DNA from: Chaenocephalus aceratus
Taxonomy: Eukaryota > Chordata > Actinopteri > Perciformes > Channichthyidae
Reading direction: 5' to 3'
NCBI GenBank assembly: GCA_023974075.1
Contig: CM043790.1
Span: 21,660,983-21,724,982, forward strand
Length of the DNA: 64,000 nt
Below the pieces are notes generated by a model that saw nothing but the letters and a program-made list of their open reading frames with translations, had not been told where the DNA came from and ran no database searches. Shown piece after piece: positions 36,001 through 48,000 of this stretch. Numbering within the stretch: position 1 is the first letter of the stretch; each line of letters starts with the position of its first letter. A program made the translations under genes and the position numbers.

Positions 36001-39000
36001 TCATGTAACACCTCCCCCGCTCCTGGCGCGAGCGTGGACATATGATTGACGGCGATTTAATTTGAACGGGACGGCGCAAAACGAGAAGCATTCGGACCCA
36101 AGCGCTGAAGGAATGAGGTATTTGCGGTCTACACTGACAGAGAAGAGACTGTCAGTTTGGCTGTACTCAGCATTGAATCAAAACGCACTAAAGCTGTTGA
36201 TCTTAATACGTTTGTGAGGCGTTTTGCTGAACAAAATGGTAATCGCCGCATTCAGCTGTAATACACGTCAACGTGATGCTCTGCTCACGGATGAGCATAC
36301 AAAACTATTAAGATGATGACCTTACGTGTGTAAATATATTTGTTTCTTTGAGGGGGTCTGCCCCCAAAAAACAGTTTGAAGTCCTGAGAAAGTCAAACAA
36401 GACGGTGTGTAAAACTGCACTGCCCAGCCAAAAAAAAGTAACCACTTTGATTTAACTAGGTTAGTAGGTAAGGACTTTCCACTGGATAATAACTGAAGTA
36501 TAAAATAATGCATGACTGAAGTGATGGAGACCATGTTGAAGGCAAACAAAAAGAGGAAATAACAGGTCAAATCAAGCAAATCCCCCTCTCAGATTCCACA
36601 GCAACCAGAAGAACATAAATACTGGCTGGTGATTTGATTAATCAGCTTTGTGATGGAATAAAAAATGCACAGTGCATTTCCTTAGCTGTGGGTGAGTCCA
36701 CTGACACCACTGACAATGCTCAGTTGCTGGTGTTTGTGAGTTGTTATGATGAGGCAAAGGGGGAGTTTGTTGAAGATGTGTTGGGCCTGACGAACCTCAG
36801 TGGACACGAGGGGGCAAGACATTTATAGAGCAATAATGGGAATGCTGAATGAAAAAGAGTGCAGCTGCCTTTATTCATAACTGTGCAGCTCTTACACTGC
36901 GACTCTGAGGGGTCAAGCACAGACACAATAACAATGAAAACGGCTGCATACAGATTATTTTTGTTTTTGCAACCTCGTGTTAAGAATCTTGTTGCAATTG
37001 TTTAAAAGTTTGAATGACCGTAATAAATGGACCTTTGTCTTATTGAAACGTTTTTTTGGACCTTTAAGATTTGTATTTGAGTACCCCTGCTCTAGAAGAC
37101 TATCACCTTTTTGTTTTTTCTTTCTTGTTTACTTTGCCAAATACAGGGCCTGTGAAGCCATCTGAGATAATACACTTTGATTTATTTCAAACCTTTATTT
37201 ATACAGATAAATCCCATTGAGATCATTGATCTCTTTTCCAAGGGAGACCTGCTCAAGTAGTTCCACATGAAACATAAAAACATAAACAGAACAACAAAAG
37301 GACATCATACAGCATCCTTTACATAATTATCCACATAAACAGGTACCAATAGTTTCCGATTGACTAGCATCCAACCGAGCTTTAAAAACATTTAGTGGCA
37401 CCAGATTGTTCAGTTTACATTTAATTTGCAGACTATTCTAAGACAGAAGAGCTGCGCATCTAAAAGCTGTCTTCCAAGACAGTCCTAGCAGTTGGCACAT
37501 TTAATAAAACCACAGCATTCGATCTCAGGCAGTAGCCACTTACAATTTTCCGTGAGATCAGGGAGCAGATATAAGATGGAAGTTTCCCTAACATGGCTTT
37601 GTATATAAAAATGTACTAGTGACTGAGCCTCCGTACAGTTAGTGAAAGCAAACCAGCCCTTGCATACAGGGTACAGTGATGGGTTAATGGTTTACAGTTT
37701 GTCACAAAACTTAGTGCACTGTGATAGGCGGCATCTAACTTGACCAGGCAATTGGCAGGTGCATTCATATACATCAAATCACCATAGTCCAGCACAGGTA
37801 AAAAGGTCACAGTGACTAGCCTTTTCCTGGCCTCAAGCGAGAAACAGGACTTGTTCCTGTAGAACAGGGGTGGTGAACCTCCGGCCTCCGGGCCATATAC
37901 GGCCCGCGAGACAATTTGGTACGGCCCTCGAGGTAATTTTTAAACACACGCAAAAAATAAAAAAATGAAAGAAATCTAGACCGCAAAAAAATTAAACAAG
38001 CGAGTGCCTGTTTTTCCTGGCCACGGTCAGGGTCCTTGAACACAACACGAGCCTAACGTGTCATCACGTGGTATATGTCTCGACTGACAGGGGTGCAGTT
38101 CTGACGGAGAGCACCAGAACGCCACTCCAGCACTTCAGAAATTGCAGTACCGATAAGTCCATACACATGCCGCAGTTTCTGCGTGTCTGTGTCTTTAGTT
38201 GAAAGCCCAGTGGCGATCTGCTCATCTGTCATACTGATCATACAGTCAATAACTGTGTTGTTATCTTTAGCATCTGGTTAGCTAGCTATGCTAACAAATA
38301 TAAGAAGCGTTGTCTACAACCAGTGAGGTAAAGGCACATCTTTATATGATCATTATAGTTATGAAAAAAATAAGAGAATAAAGTAAACCGGTATAAAATA
38401 CTATATGACAGTTATTAATAAAGAAGAATACAGTTTGAAAGGAGAGTGATTTGTCAAATATCCATAAATTAAAAGAAAATCTGCTTACAGTTGTGTTTGG
38501 GTGTTGAGAGATGTGTCCATAGATCTCTTCATGTTGCTCTCAAAGTGCACCAGATTGATGCTTTTAACTTCAACATTTGAAAAAAAAAATCTTCCCAGGG
38601 GAGCATGCCCCCCGGACCCCCCTAGAGGAGGTTAGGCTCCCCCCCACTTAAATCATGTTCACATGGATAGGAAACTAAATACATTTGCACACATCTTGTG
38701 TCCATATCTTTCTGTTTTGGTGGTCACGCCACACCCTGCACGTGCATGCATACGGTAGTCATTGTGAGATATCTGGATTAAGAGGTTGCTTTTTCTTTGC
38801 ACAGAATGAAATGAATGGGCTGTGATTTTTGTTTTTTTAAGCAGAGGTCAATAACTTGTACGGCCCTCTGAGGATATTGTAAAAATTGAAATGGCCCTTG
38901 AGAGGAAAAAGGTTCCCCACCCCTGCTGTAGAAGAAACCTAGCCTAACCCTCAGCTTTTTAAGCAGGTTATTGACATGAAGTTTAAATGTGAGACAATCA

Positions 39001-42000
39001 TCAAGCCAGATACCAAGGTATTTGTAACAGGTAACCACTTCAAGTTTTATTCCTTGCGTAGTTACAATATCTACAACAGGCTCTGGTGTCTTTTTAGCTT
39101 TAGAAAAGAGCATTACCTTGGTTTTCTCAACATTTAAAAGAAACTTTAGTTCAGAGAGCTGAGTCTGAATAATGTTAAAAACAGCCTGTAATTTAACACC
39201 AGCCTCTTTAATGGAGGGACCTGCACAATACATCACAGTATCATCCGCATAAAAATGTAAAGTAGCTTCATCCACATTTTCACCTAAACTGTTGATGTAG
39301 ATGGAGAATAAAAGTGGACCTAAAACAGAACCTTGAGGAACACCATTAGAAATGTTCAACCACTCAGAAGACAGCCCATCAAAATGAACACATTGGGACC
39401 TTTCAGAGAGGTAGTTCACAAACCACCCCACTGCATGGCTGGATATGCCAATACTGGCTAGCCTCTGCTTTAAAATGTGATGATCGACGGTGTCAAACGC
39501 TTTTGAAAGGTCAATAAATATAGCTGCACAACTCTGCTTATTATCTAAAATACTCGCCACATCATTCACCACTTTCATTGTGGCAGTGATGGTGCTGTGT
39601 TGCTTTCTGAAGCCTGACTGATGTTTAGACAGGATGTCATTTGTACATAAAACACCTTTACCTGTTCACTCACTAAGCGTTCAAGAACCTTAGCCAGAAC
39701 TGACAACATAGAGATCTGCCTATAGTTATTTAATAAGGTGGCCTCCCCTCCTTTTAGAAAAGGCAGGACATACGCTGACTTCCATACTTTTGGAATTGCA
39801 TTTGTGCTGAGGGAGAGGTTAAAAAGAGAAGTAAGAGGTGGAGCAATACAATCTGCAGCTATCTTTAAAAAGAAAGGTTCTACGTTGTCCGGACCAGCCG
39901 GTTTCTTAGGATCTAACTTGGTTAAAGCTTCATGAACAACATCAACAGTAAAAGGGGTAAAACTAAAAGGGTTTTCCAACACACGTTTTTCAGAGTCACA
40001 GACTGGAGCGTTCACAGAAGCAGAGTTAGTCACAGAATCAAATAGAGAACCACAGGACACAAAATGCTCATTAAAGCAATTTAGCATAGTAGCCCTGTCC
40101 GATATAATGCCAGATGCTGTGGTAATGCACGGAGATAGCTCATTACGGATATCACCGGTGGATAACGATTGAATGGCTTTCCAACATTTTCCAGGATTAT
40201 TCAGATTCTTTGTGGTAACTGACAGATAGTACTTTGATTTAGCACTTTTTATATGAGAAGTGAAGCTATTTCTTAGCTGCCTAAAATGCAGCCATTCTAC
40301 CTCTGAGCCCGATTTCCTAGCCTTTGCCCAGGCCTTGTTTCTCTCATGAAGGAGACTGGACAGATTAGCAGAAAACCAAGGATTGTCTCGTCCCTTTACT
40401 CTAAATTTAAGCAGGGGTGCATGTCTATCAATGATCTCCATAAAACAAAGATAAAAATAAGACCATGCGGTTTCTACATCAGCACACAGATCGATTTTAC
40501 CCCAATCAAAATCAAACAGATCATGCACAAAACCCTGCTCCACAAAATGTTTTATGTCTCTCTTGATGATAATGCGAGGTTTAACCTTTTGGACCTTAGT
40601 GTCCCTAATTGTGGCTACAACACAGTGATCACTCAGATCATTTGCAAATACTCCCACAGATGAATATTTATGGGGAACATTAGTTAAAATTAGATCAATT
40701 AGGGAGGATTTATTAGGGGACTTAATATTAGGGCGAGTAGGACTGTCTATAATGTGAGTAACATTTAAAGAGATACAAAGGATTTTAAAATCCTCTGACA
40801 CTGCAGTTAACCAGTCCCAGTTAAAATCTCCAAGTAGCACTATTTCCTTGTAGTCTAGTTGTGATAAAAGATTCGCTAGCGAAGACAAGGAGTCCTTGCC
40901 AGCTGAGGGGGGTCTGTAACAACTCACTACCATGACCTGTTGACCCTTTGCCACTTCTATATTTATGGCTAAAAATTCAAATTGCTTACTGATCGATTTG
41001 GAAACTAATGTGGTTACACTGAACTTATTCTTAACATAAATGGCAACGCCACCACCTTTATTAGGCCGGTCGGTACGATACACATTAAAACCATTTAAGG
41101 CAATGTCAGAGGCCAAAATAGATTTGTTTAGCCATGTTTCTGATAAAACAATGACGTCAGCGTCAGTCGAGCTCGCCCAGATACGGACAAAATCTAGTTT
41201 ACCTAACAGACTGCACACATTCAAGTGGATGAAACCCAACCCAGACCTAGCTTTAAAATCAGCAGGAGTAGCGATCTGACTATTACTACTGGGCGGACCA
41301 GGGTTAGGTTGTACATTTCCTGACAGTAATAACAACAACAAAAACCAGGCATTTTTTCCTCTTAAACGACACACATACATTGTCATCTAATTTAGAAACA
41401 CCGGAAAAGTCTGCGAGAGTGTGATTAGAGCTTAAGAAGCAGTCCTGAAGAACCATCATCTCAGGAAAACAAAAAAGACAAACATATTTTGTCGAGCAGA
41501 TTGTCTGTGACAAGGCAACCGGTAATTGTTTGAGCAACACATCCGAACCTTTGCAGGGGATGCCCACTGCGGGTGGCAGAACAGACCTGAATCCAGTAGA
41601 GTTTTCAGAATGACTAGAGATCTTCTCATAGTCCAAAACAGTTAACAGGCACAGCAGAATCCCGATATGGGCCATTTTCCCAGACCAGCACACAGTATCC
41701 GCGATGTTCCTGGAGCAAAATCAGCACAGCAGCAAAGGACAAGTGAAAACAGCAGCGTGGAAGCGCTCCGGTCCCTCCGTGGTATCCCCGGGGTGAAAGC
41801 AAGCCTCTGCAACAGCAGAACCAGGACAGGTGGAAAGCAGGCCCCAGCGGTGGTAAAATCCTCCTCCGCACAGCAGCACACGCCCGGTGGAAGCAGGCCA
41901 AGCCCGAAGCGTGGATCCACTCCGTCTCTCCACGACGACTCTGGGGTAAAAACCTCTCCAGTACAGCCGTATTCTACAGGTGGGAGCAGGCCTCCGTAGA

Positions 42001-45000
42001 TCGCAGATCGCAGGCAGCAACAGGTGGAGCCGCTCCATCTCTTCGCGACGTCTCCGGAGGAAAAACACCTCAGTACAGCCGTACGCGACAGGTGGGAGTA
42101 GGCCTCCGCAGATCGCAGACAACTAAAACTACTACTTGTATAAGCAGGGATGGCTACAAGTTTGTAAGCAGGAGAGCTAGATGCTAACATATGCTAGATG
42201 CTAACAGATGCCAGATGCTAACAGGTAAGTGCGAGCCTGTAGAAATTGCGACTGCCTCCAATGACAGCGTAGGAAGAGTGAACGCTTTAGGGCTCTAAAC
42301 ATTTTCTCTCCATTTTCATATATTGTCAAACTCTCATGATGATTAAGTCAGACTTTGCTTTGTCTTAGCAGAATAGGCAGCATTTTCAATTGCTGGATAA
42401 GGAATTTTTCCTGAAGGATACTCCAGCATTAATACAGTCTGCATTTGCAGAACAGCCAACATTAGCACTTTTTTGAGCTGCAATTGGCCATAGTATGGTT
42501 TCTCTCAGAACTAATGAATAACAATATGCTGAAAGTGTATTGCCAACAACTACCTTCCCCAGAATTAGGTAAATCCTCCTTAGGATTTTTAATTACATAT
42601 TAGGTAAAACCTGTTGATTAAAATTATTTATTCAAAATTATTATTCTTCTGCCAACAACTGAGAGTTGCAAACAAGTTGTAAGTCACCATTATTCTCTAA
42701 CCAGACATGACAATAGATGGCAGGTTGAAGGTTTACTGTTGCCTGCTTGGCTTTTATCCTGTAACACAGGGGGGAGGGTGGCGTTGCCTGCAGTAGAGGC
42801 AAAATGCTGAATCTCTGTGCACACTGTAACTGTCATCTAGAGGTGACACTGTCTCAGCCACCGCTCCACAGTCAGCCATTACTTTAATTTCCAACAACCA
42901 CTGTAGCAAAGATCCTCAGTGTCAGCCATGTGACTAACAGAAGAACACACCTCTACAGTGAAAGAGGAGCAGGTATCTGATATCTGTTGTGGTAGGCATG
43001 AGGCAGCATGAGTGACACGCCTGATAGATGCATTTGACAACAGAAACGTATTAAAAGTGCAAAGGAATAGGACGTCATGGCAGTGATGTGCAGCTACTAT
43101 ATATAGGCTATGAACTATTTAGATTGCTTGATTTGAGCTACTGTTTTATGGTCTCCATTCTCCAAACTGTTTTCTAAATGTACATTCACAATCTTAAAAC
43201 CTATAATCCCCCTGTTCTGTTCATGCCTGAAATCAACAGAACAATAAATAAATAACATCCATGCATGAGAAAACAGCATGAAGTAAAGCATGGCAACAGC
43301 CGGCACTCTTGTTTTTGCCGTTCCTTTCCTGAATGCCACTGGGAGTGAGATTCCTGAAATGTTTCAGATAACCCACAGACAAAACCATGCAGTGAAAACA
43401 CAGACGAGAGGGGCTCCCAGTCCCAGTCACACGCTCCGAGGGCTCAAGGGCTCCGTCCGCTAAGTACTGTTCCCAAAACGTCCACCTTTTCCCACCAACA
43501 CCAGTCTGTGACCTTCTGACTCACCCACCTGTGCAGCCTGATCTCAAACATCATTCATGTCCCTGTTATGGCTGGGCGATATAGCATATAGCATAGCATA
43601 TTTGACCATATTGCATGTTTTCTGGTAATAAAATGAATAAATCCTCAGTGTGGTAAAATATATTTTTTGTATACCTATACCTAAAGTATATACTTGACTA
43701 GTGTTAAGTATTGAGCAGTTGTTAAGTATTTAACAAATAATTATTTAAATAAATTAAATAACTAGTGCAAAAAGAACACAAACATTTCAAGGGAAAGTAA
43801 AAGGATTAAAAAAAAAAAAAAAAAAAGGTGTTGCTATGTTTACTGACAATGTATACATGAATGCATAACCTAGACGTTATAACATTACCCCAATAGTTAG
43901 AGAGGAATCATTAGGTGTTGGCACGCAGGAGTAGAACAATAAAGATGATAAAATGGGTGAATGACTACATTTATTACTACACTACAGGCATCGAAAAATG
44001 CTTTCAACGCTTCGCCCATTCACTTGAATGGGGTGACGTAGTTGATTTTGTATCTTCGCTGAACTGCATTGTGGGGAGCGGAGCGTGGCTTTGCAAGCAT
44101 AGCGAGCATCAAAAGTTGAGCAATGTTCAACTTTTGAGGCTCGATGCTTGGCATCAGCCAATCAAATCATGCGTATGCAAATCTGACAGTACAAGCGCTA
44201 GCCAATCAAACCGCGTGTATGCTGGGAGAGAGTACGCAGGTCATTTCCTCATATTCAAAAAAATGGAGCGGTCGTGAATCACCCGGGGCTGAATGATCAG
44301 TCTCTGTTCATCTACCGGGATACAAACCGGAGGAGCGAGGCATGGAGGGAGGTGGCAGAGACAGTGAATGAAACTAGTAGGTTTTCGCCTGTTTGGGGAT
44401 TTTATATCCAGTTTACTTCGTTTTAACATTGCTATTGCTTTGTATGCCGGGGGCGGACGGGAGATTCCTGATTGGTTGTTGGTCGCGAGAAATCGCCAAG
44501 CCTCAGACACGTCCAGCTTCAAGATTTTTTTATGCCTGTAGTATAGACCGGTGTTCCGGTTTAACTGGTTCCCCGATCAACTGGTTGACAGATCGCTTCT
44601 TCTGTCGTTTACATAAATCTGTTGGTATATTTGGCTGGATAGGAACACTTTGATGCACATTCAGTACCAGTGTGTGAGGTTGTGGTTACGATGGCGATAT
44701 CCGGACGCGAACAGCGAGGACTACAAAAAGAAAAACGAGTTGACATGGGCATGTCTGTTCAAAACATTGCGAGCTCCAATAAATCATTTAAACCAGCTAT
44801 TGTTGGCAGACTTATTACTGAATATCGTTCTTAATGTGATACCAAGTCCATCTGAGACATGTGTACACCTTCAGACAGCCTCCCAGTGAAGCGGACGTTG
44901 TTTACTCACAGTTTGAAAGCAGCGTGGAGAAGTCTTCAGCTGTGTTAAGCTGTGATCCTCTCAGGTAAACTGTGATTCGCCCAGGGAAAATGGGATCCGC

Positions 45001-48000
45001 CCAGATTAAACTGTGTTACATCTTCTGTGGCTATCTACCAGCGATCATGTTTAATATGAAAGACACACACATACATCCCTTATAAAAACGGAATTCTGCA
45101 GCACTCATCCAGATCAAATGTGACTGTTAACTCGTTTTGCAAAGATAGCAGCAGAAATGTCATTGCTGCATGTGCAGGGATATTTAGACTTTAAAATGCT
45201 GATGGGTCATTAATCTTGGTCTCGGCAAACAATATTTGGAATCTTCTATTCAAACTACATAATATTCAGTGTCCATCGACATGAAAATAACAAAAGTTCA
45301 TGCTGGACTCAAACCCGAGTCCCAACAGCAAAAGTCACTCCAGCCCTGCACGTTATGAGTGCGCCACGGATCAACACGACATATCGAACCACCACACTAC
45401 AATATTTTAGATTAACCTCGTTAAAAAGTTCCAGAAAAATGCAACCCGACCATCATTTATAATGTGAGCGAATGTATGTACACTTTAAGCCATAATATAT
45501 ATATTATAATATAGTATACTGACTGAGGTCTGTATCAAGCCTCATTAAGACCCACCGAGATCAGATATCCTTGTTTATACAAGTATAAACGGGTATCAAA
45601 TCGACTCGACATCATATTAATAACGATATATGATACAAATGTAAGACTGACAACAAGAATAGTTTGTAAAGGATTTCTTGACGTTAGAATTATTAACAAA
45701 GCACTTATATACTAATACAGGAATGGCTTATCTAAAGCCAGTTGAGTAGCACTTTAAATGTTTTGGCTCTATGAAACCTGATGTACTTTATGATTCTGTT
45801 TTCTTCAAGTTTGTATCTTCTTGGTCTTATGCACTTATTGTAAGTCGCTTTAGATAAACGTGTCAGGTAAATTCAATGTCATGTAATGTAATTGACGTGA
45901 GTGTTTTGAACACTGTTATTTTATTTTTGATTCTCTGGGAGGTATCGTGTTGATCCGTGGCGCATTCATAACGTGCAGGGCTGGAGTGACTTTCGCTGTT
46001 GGGACTCGGGTTTGAGTCCAGCATGAACTTTTTTGTTATTTTCATGTCGATGGACACTGAATATTATGTAGTTTGAATAGAAGATTCCTAATATTGTTTG
46101 CCGAGACCAAGATTAATGACCCATCAGCATTTTAAAGTCTAAATATCCCTGCACATGCAGCAATAACATTTCTGCTGCTATCTTTGCAAAACGAGTTAAC
46201 AGTCACATTTGATCTGGATGAGTGCTGCAGAATTCCGTTTTTATAAAGGGATGTATGTGTGTGTCTTTCATATTAAACATGATCGCTGGTAGATAGCCAC
46301 AGAAGATGTAACACAGTTTAATCTGGGCGGATCCCATTTCCCCTGGGCGAATCACAGTTTACCTGAGAGGATCACAGTTTAACACAGCTGAAGACTTCTC
46401 CACGCTGCTTTCAAACTCTGAGTAAACAACGTCCGCTTCACTGGGAGGCTGTCTGAAGGTGTACACATGTCTCAGATGGACTTAGTATCACATTAAGAAC
46501 GATATTCAGTGATAATTCGGGCAACAATAGCTGGTTTTAAGGATGTATTCGAGCGGATTACCACAGCTGAAGATTTTTCCACGCTGCTTTCAAACTGTGA
46601 GTAAACAACGTGTGCTTCACTTGGAGGCTGTCTGAAGGTGTACACAGGTCTCAGATGGACTTGGTATCACATTAGGAACTATATTCAGTAATAAGTCTGC
46701 CAACAATAGCTGGTTTAAATGATTTATTGGAGATCGCAATGTTTTGAACAGACATCCCCAGTCAACTCGTTTTTCTTTTTGTAGTCCTCGCTGTTCGCGT
46801 CCGGATATGTCCATCGTAACCACAACCTCACACACTGGTACTGAATGTGCATCAAAGTGTTCCTATCCAGCCAAATATACCAAAAGATTTATGTAAACGA
46901 CAGAAGAAGCGATCGAAATGTGTATTTCAGTCGAAGGCCACGCCTCCACATCTGTCAACCAGTTGATCGGGGAACCAGTTAAACCGGAACACCGGCCGTT
47001 AGGGTAAAGGAGAATACATTTTAGAGAAGCTTGTATCCTGAAGGTTCAACATTTGCGTCCAGTGTGTTAATTGCAATTATAAAACGGACAAGTCAAATCA
47101 AGCAATCTGATTGGTTCTTAGCCGTGATATACTGAGCGTATACCACGGGTAGAATTGTAGTTACTTTTCACAACAAGTCAGTATCCCTCCGCGTCTGAGA
47201 AAAACAGTATACCGTTGGGCTGAAAAGCAAACTGCCTGCAGTTTGCTTTTCATACTGGAACAAGAAAGCAGCGGAGAAGTAACGGGGCAGAAACCCTCCT
47301 TTTTACGCAGCGGTCCAGACATAGACATCAAACGCAACATATTCAGTGTGCTGTTCCTTTGGCATAAGGGCAGGGATATCTAGATACTTCCCAAGGTCTG
47401 ACATCATGAATTGAGCTACTTTTAAAGCAAGCAACGATGTTTTCAAATCTGTAATCAAAGAGGTCCGCAAAAACACTATCGGCCAATCAGATTGCTTGAT
47501 TTGACTTGTCAGTTTTATAAATATATTTACATTTCTTCCGTTACGAAACAAATTTACAAAGCATAAAATGGAAACATTTAAGATTAACTTCGACCTCCGG
47601 GGGGTCTTACTATGGAGGAGTGGATTGAGGAGTGCCTATCTCCAGAAAAAAAGCACCTAAACGATGACATGCAGAGCTACGTGAAGAGCAGGTAGACCAA
47701 CTGGAAAAGTACCATCAAAAGCTTTCTGATGCGGGTCTTGAAACAAAGCAGAGAAATTATGACCGTTTGTGGCCATAGGTGCGAAAGCTCTCTCTAGAAC
47801 TACTGGAAGCCAAATCTCGGGGACCGGAGAAAGTGGAGCAATATTCTCACCACGCGAGCAACAGCCTAGAACAACCTCAACAAGTAACCACGTAAGCCAT
47901 GCTACTGATGCTGGACAGTTTTTCAGTGGGTGCAACAATACAAATGAATGTAAATAAATAGCCAAATAATGGATCAACGCTCTCTGTCTAATATGTTCGC

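Larger units (their letters stand above)
37190..42235 (-). mobile_element. L2/CR1-group LINE, nearly full length, split by a hAT element
   Basis: Oriented on the minus strand. The 5' leader (about 41700-42235) is GC-rich and contains imperfect repeats of about 110 bp. An endonuclease plus reverse transcriptase frame follows (41386 to about 37330), then a 3' end whose minus strand reads CTCAATGGGATTTATCTGTATAAATAAAGG, a typical fish L2-type terminus. Positions 37865-38925 are a later hAT insertion. Exact ends are uncertain because no target-site duplication was found. Confidence 0.85.
44548..46994. repeat. 2.4-kb near-palindrome with 0.8-1.05-kb inverted arms, unclassified
   Basis: The left arm (44548 to about 45386) and right arm (about 45941-46994) are reverse complements over nearly their whole length, starting CCGGTGTTCCGGTTTAACTG at both outer ends. 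The spacer is about 550 bp. The right arm is longer because it has an extra tandem copy (46398-46546 and 46577-46740) and 41 bp near its tip that the left arm lacks. Neither a clear target-site duplication nor a transposase was seen. Each arm has a related open frame (44650-44889 and 46617-46835) that is probably incidental. It may be a foldback-type element or an inverted duplication. Confidence 0.85.

Noticed and set aside
44650..44889. Open frame repeated in both palindrome arms (partner 46617-46835)
   Set aside because: Conservation between arms follows from the inverted duplication itself; the peptides show no known domain, so I do not call a gene.
45310..45375. Possible tRNA gene
   Set aside because: The A- and B-box-like blocks are present but a full cloverleaf with proper acceptor and anticodon stems was not found; a SINE head is more likely.
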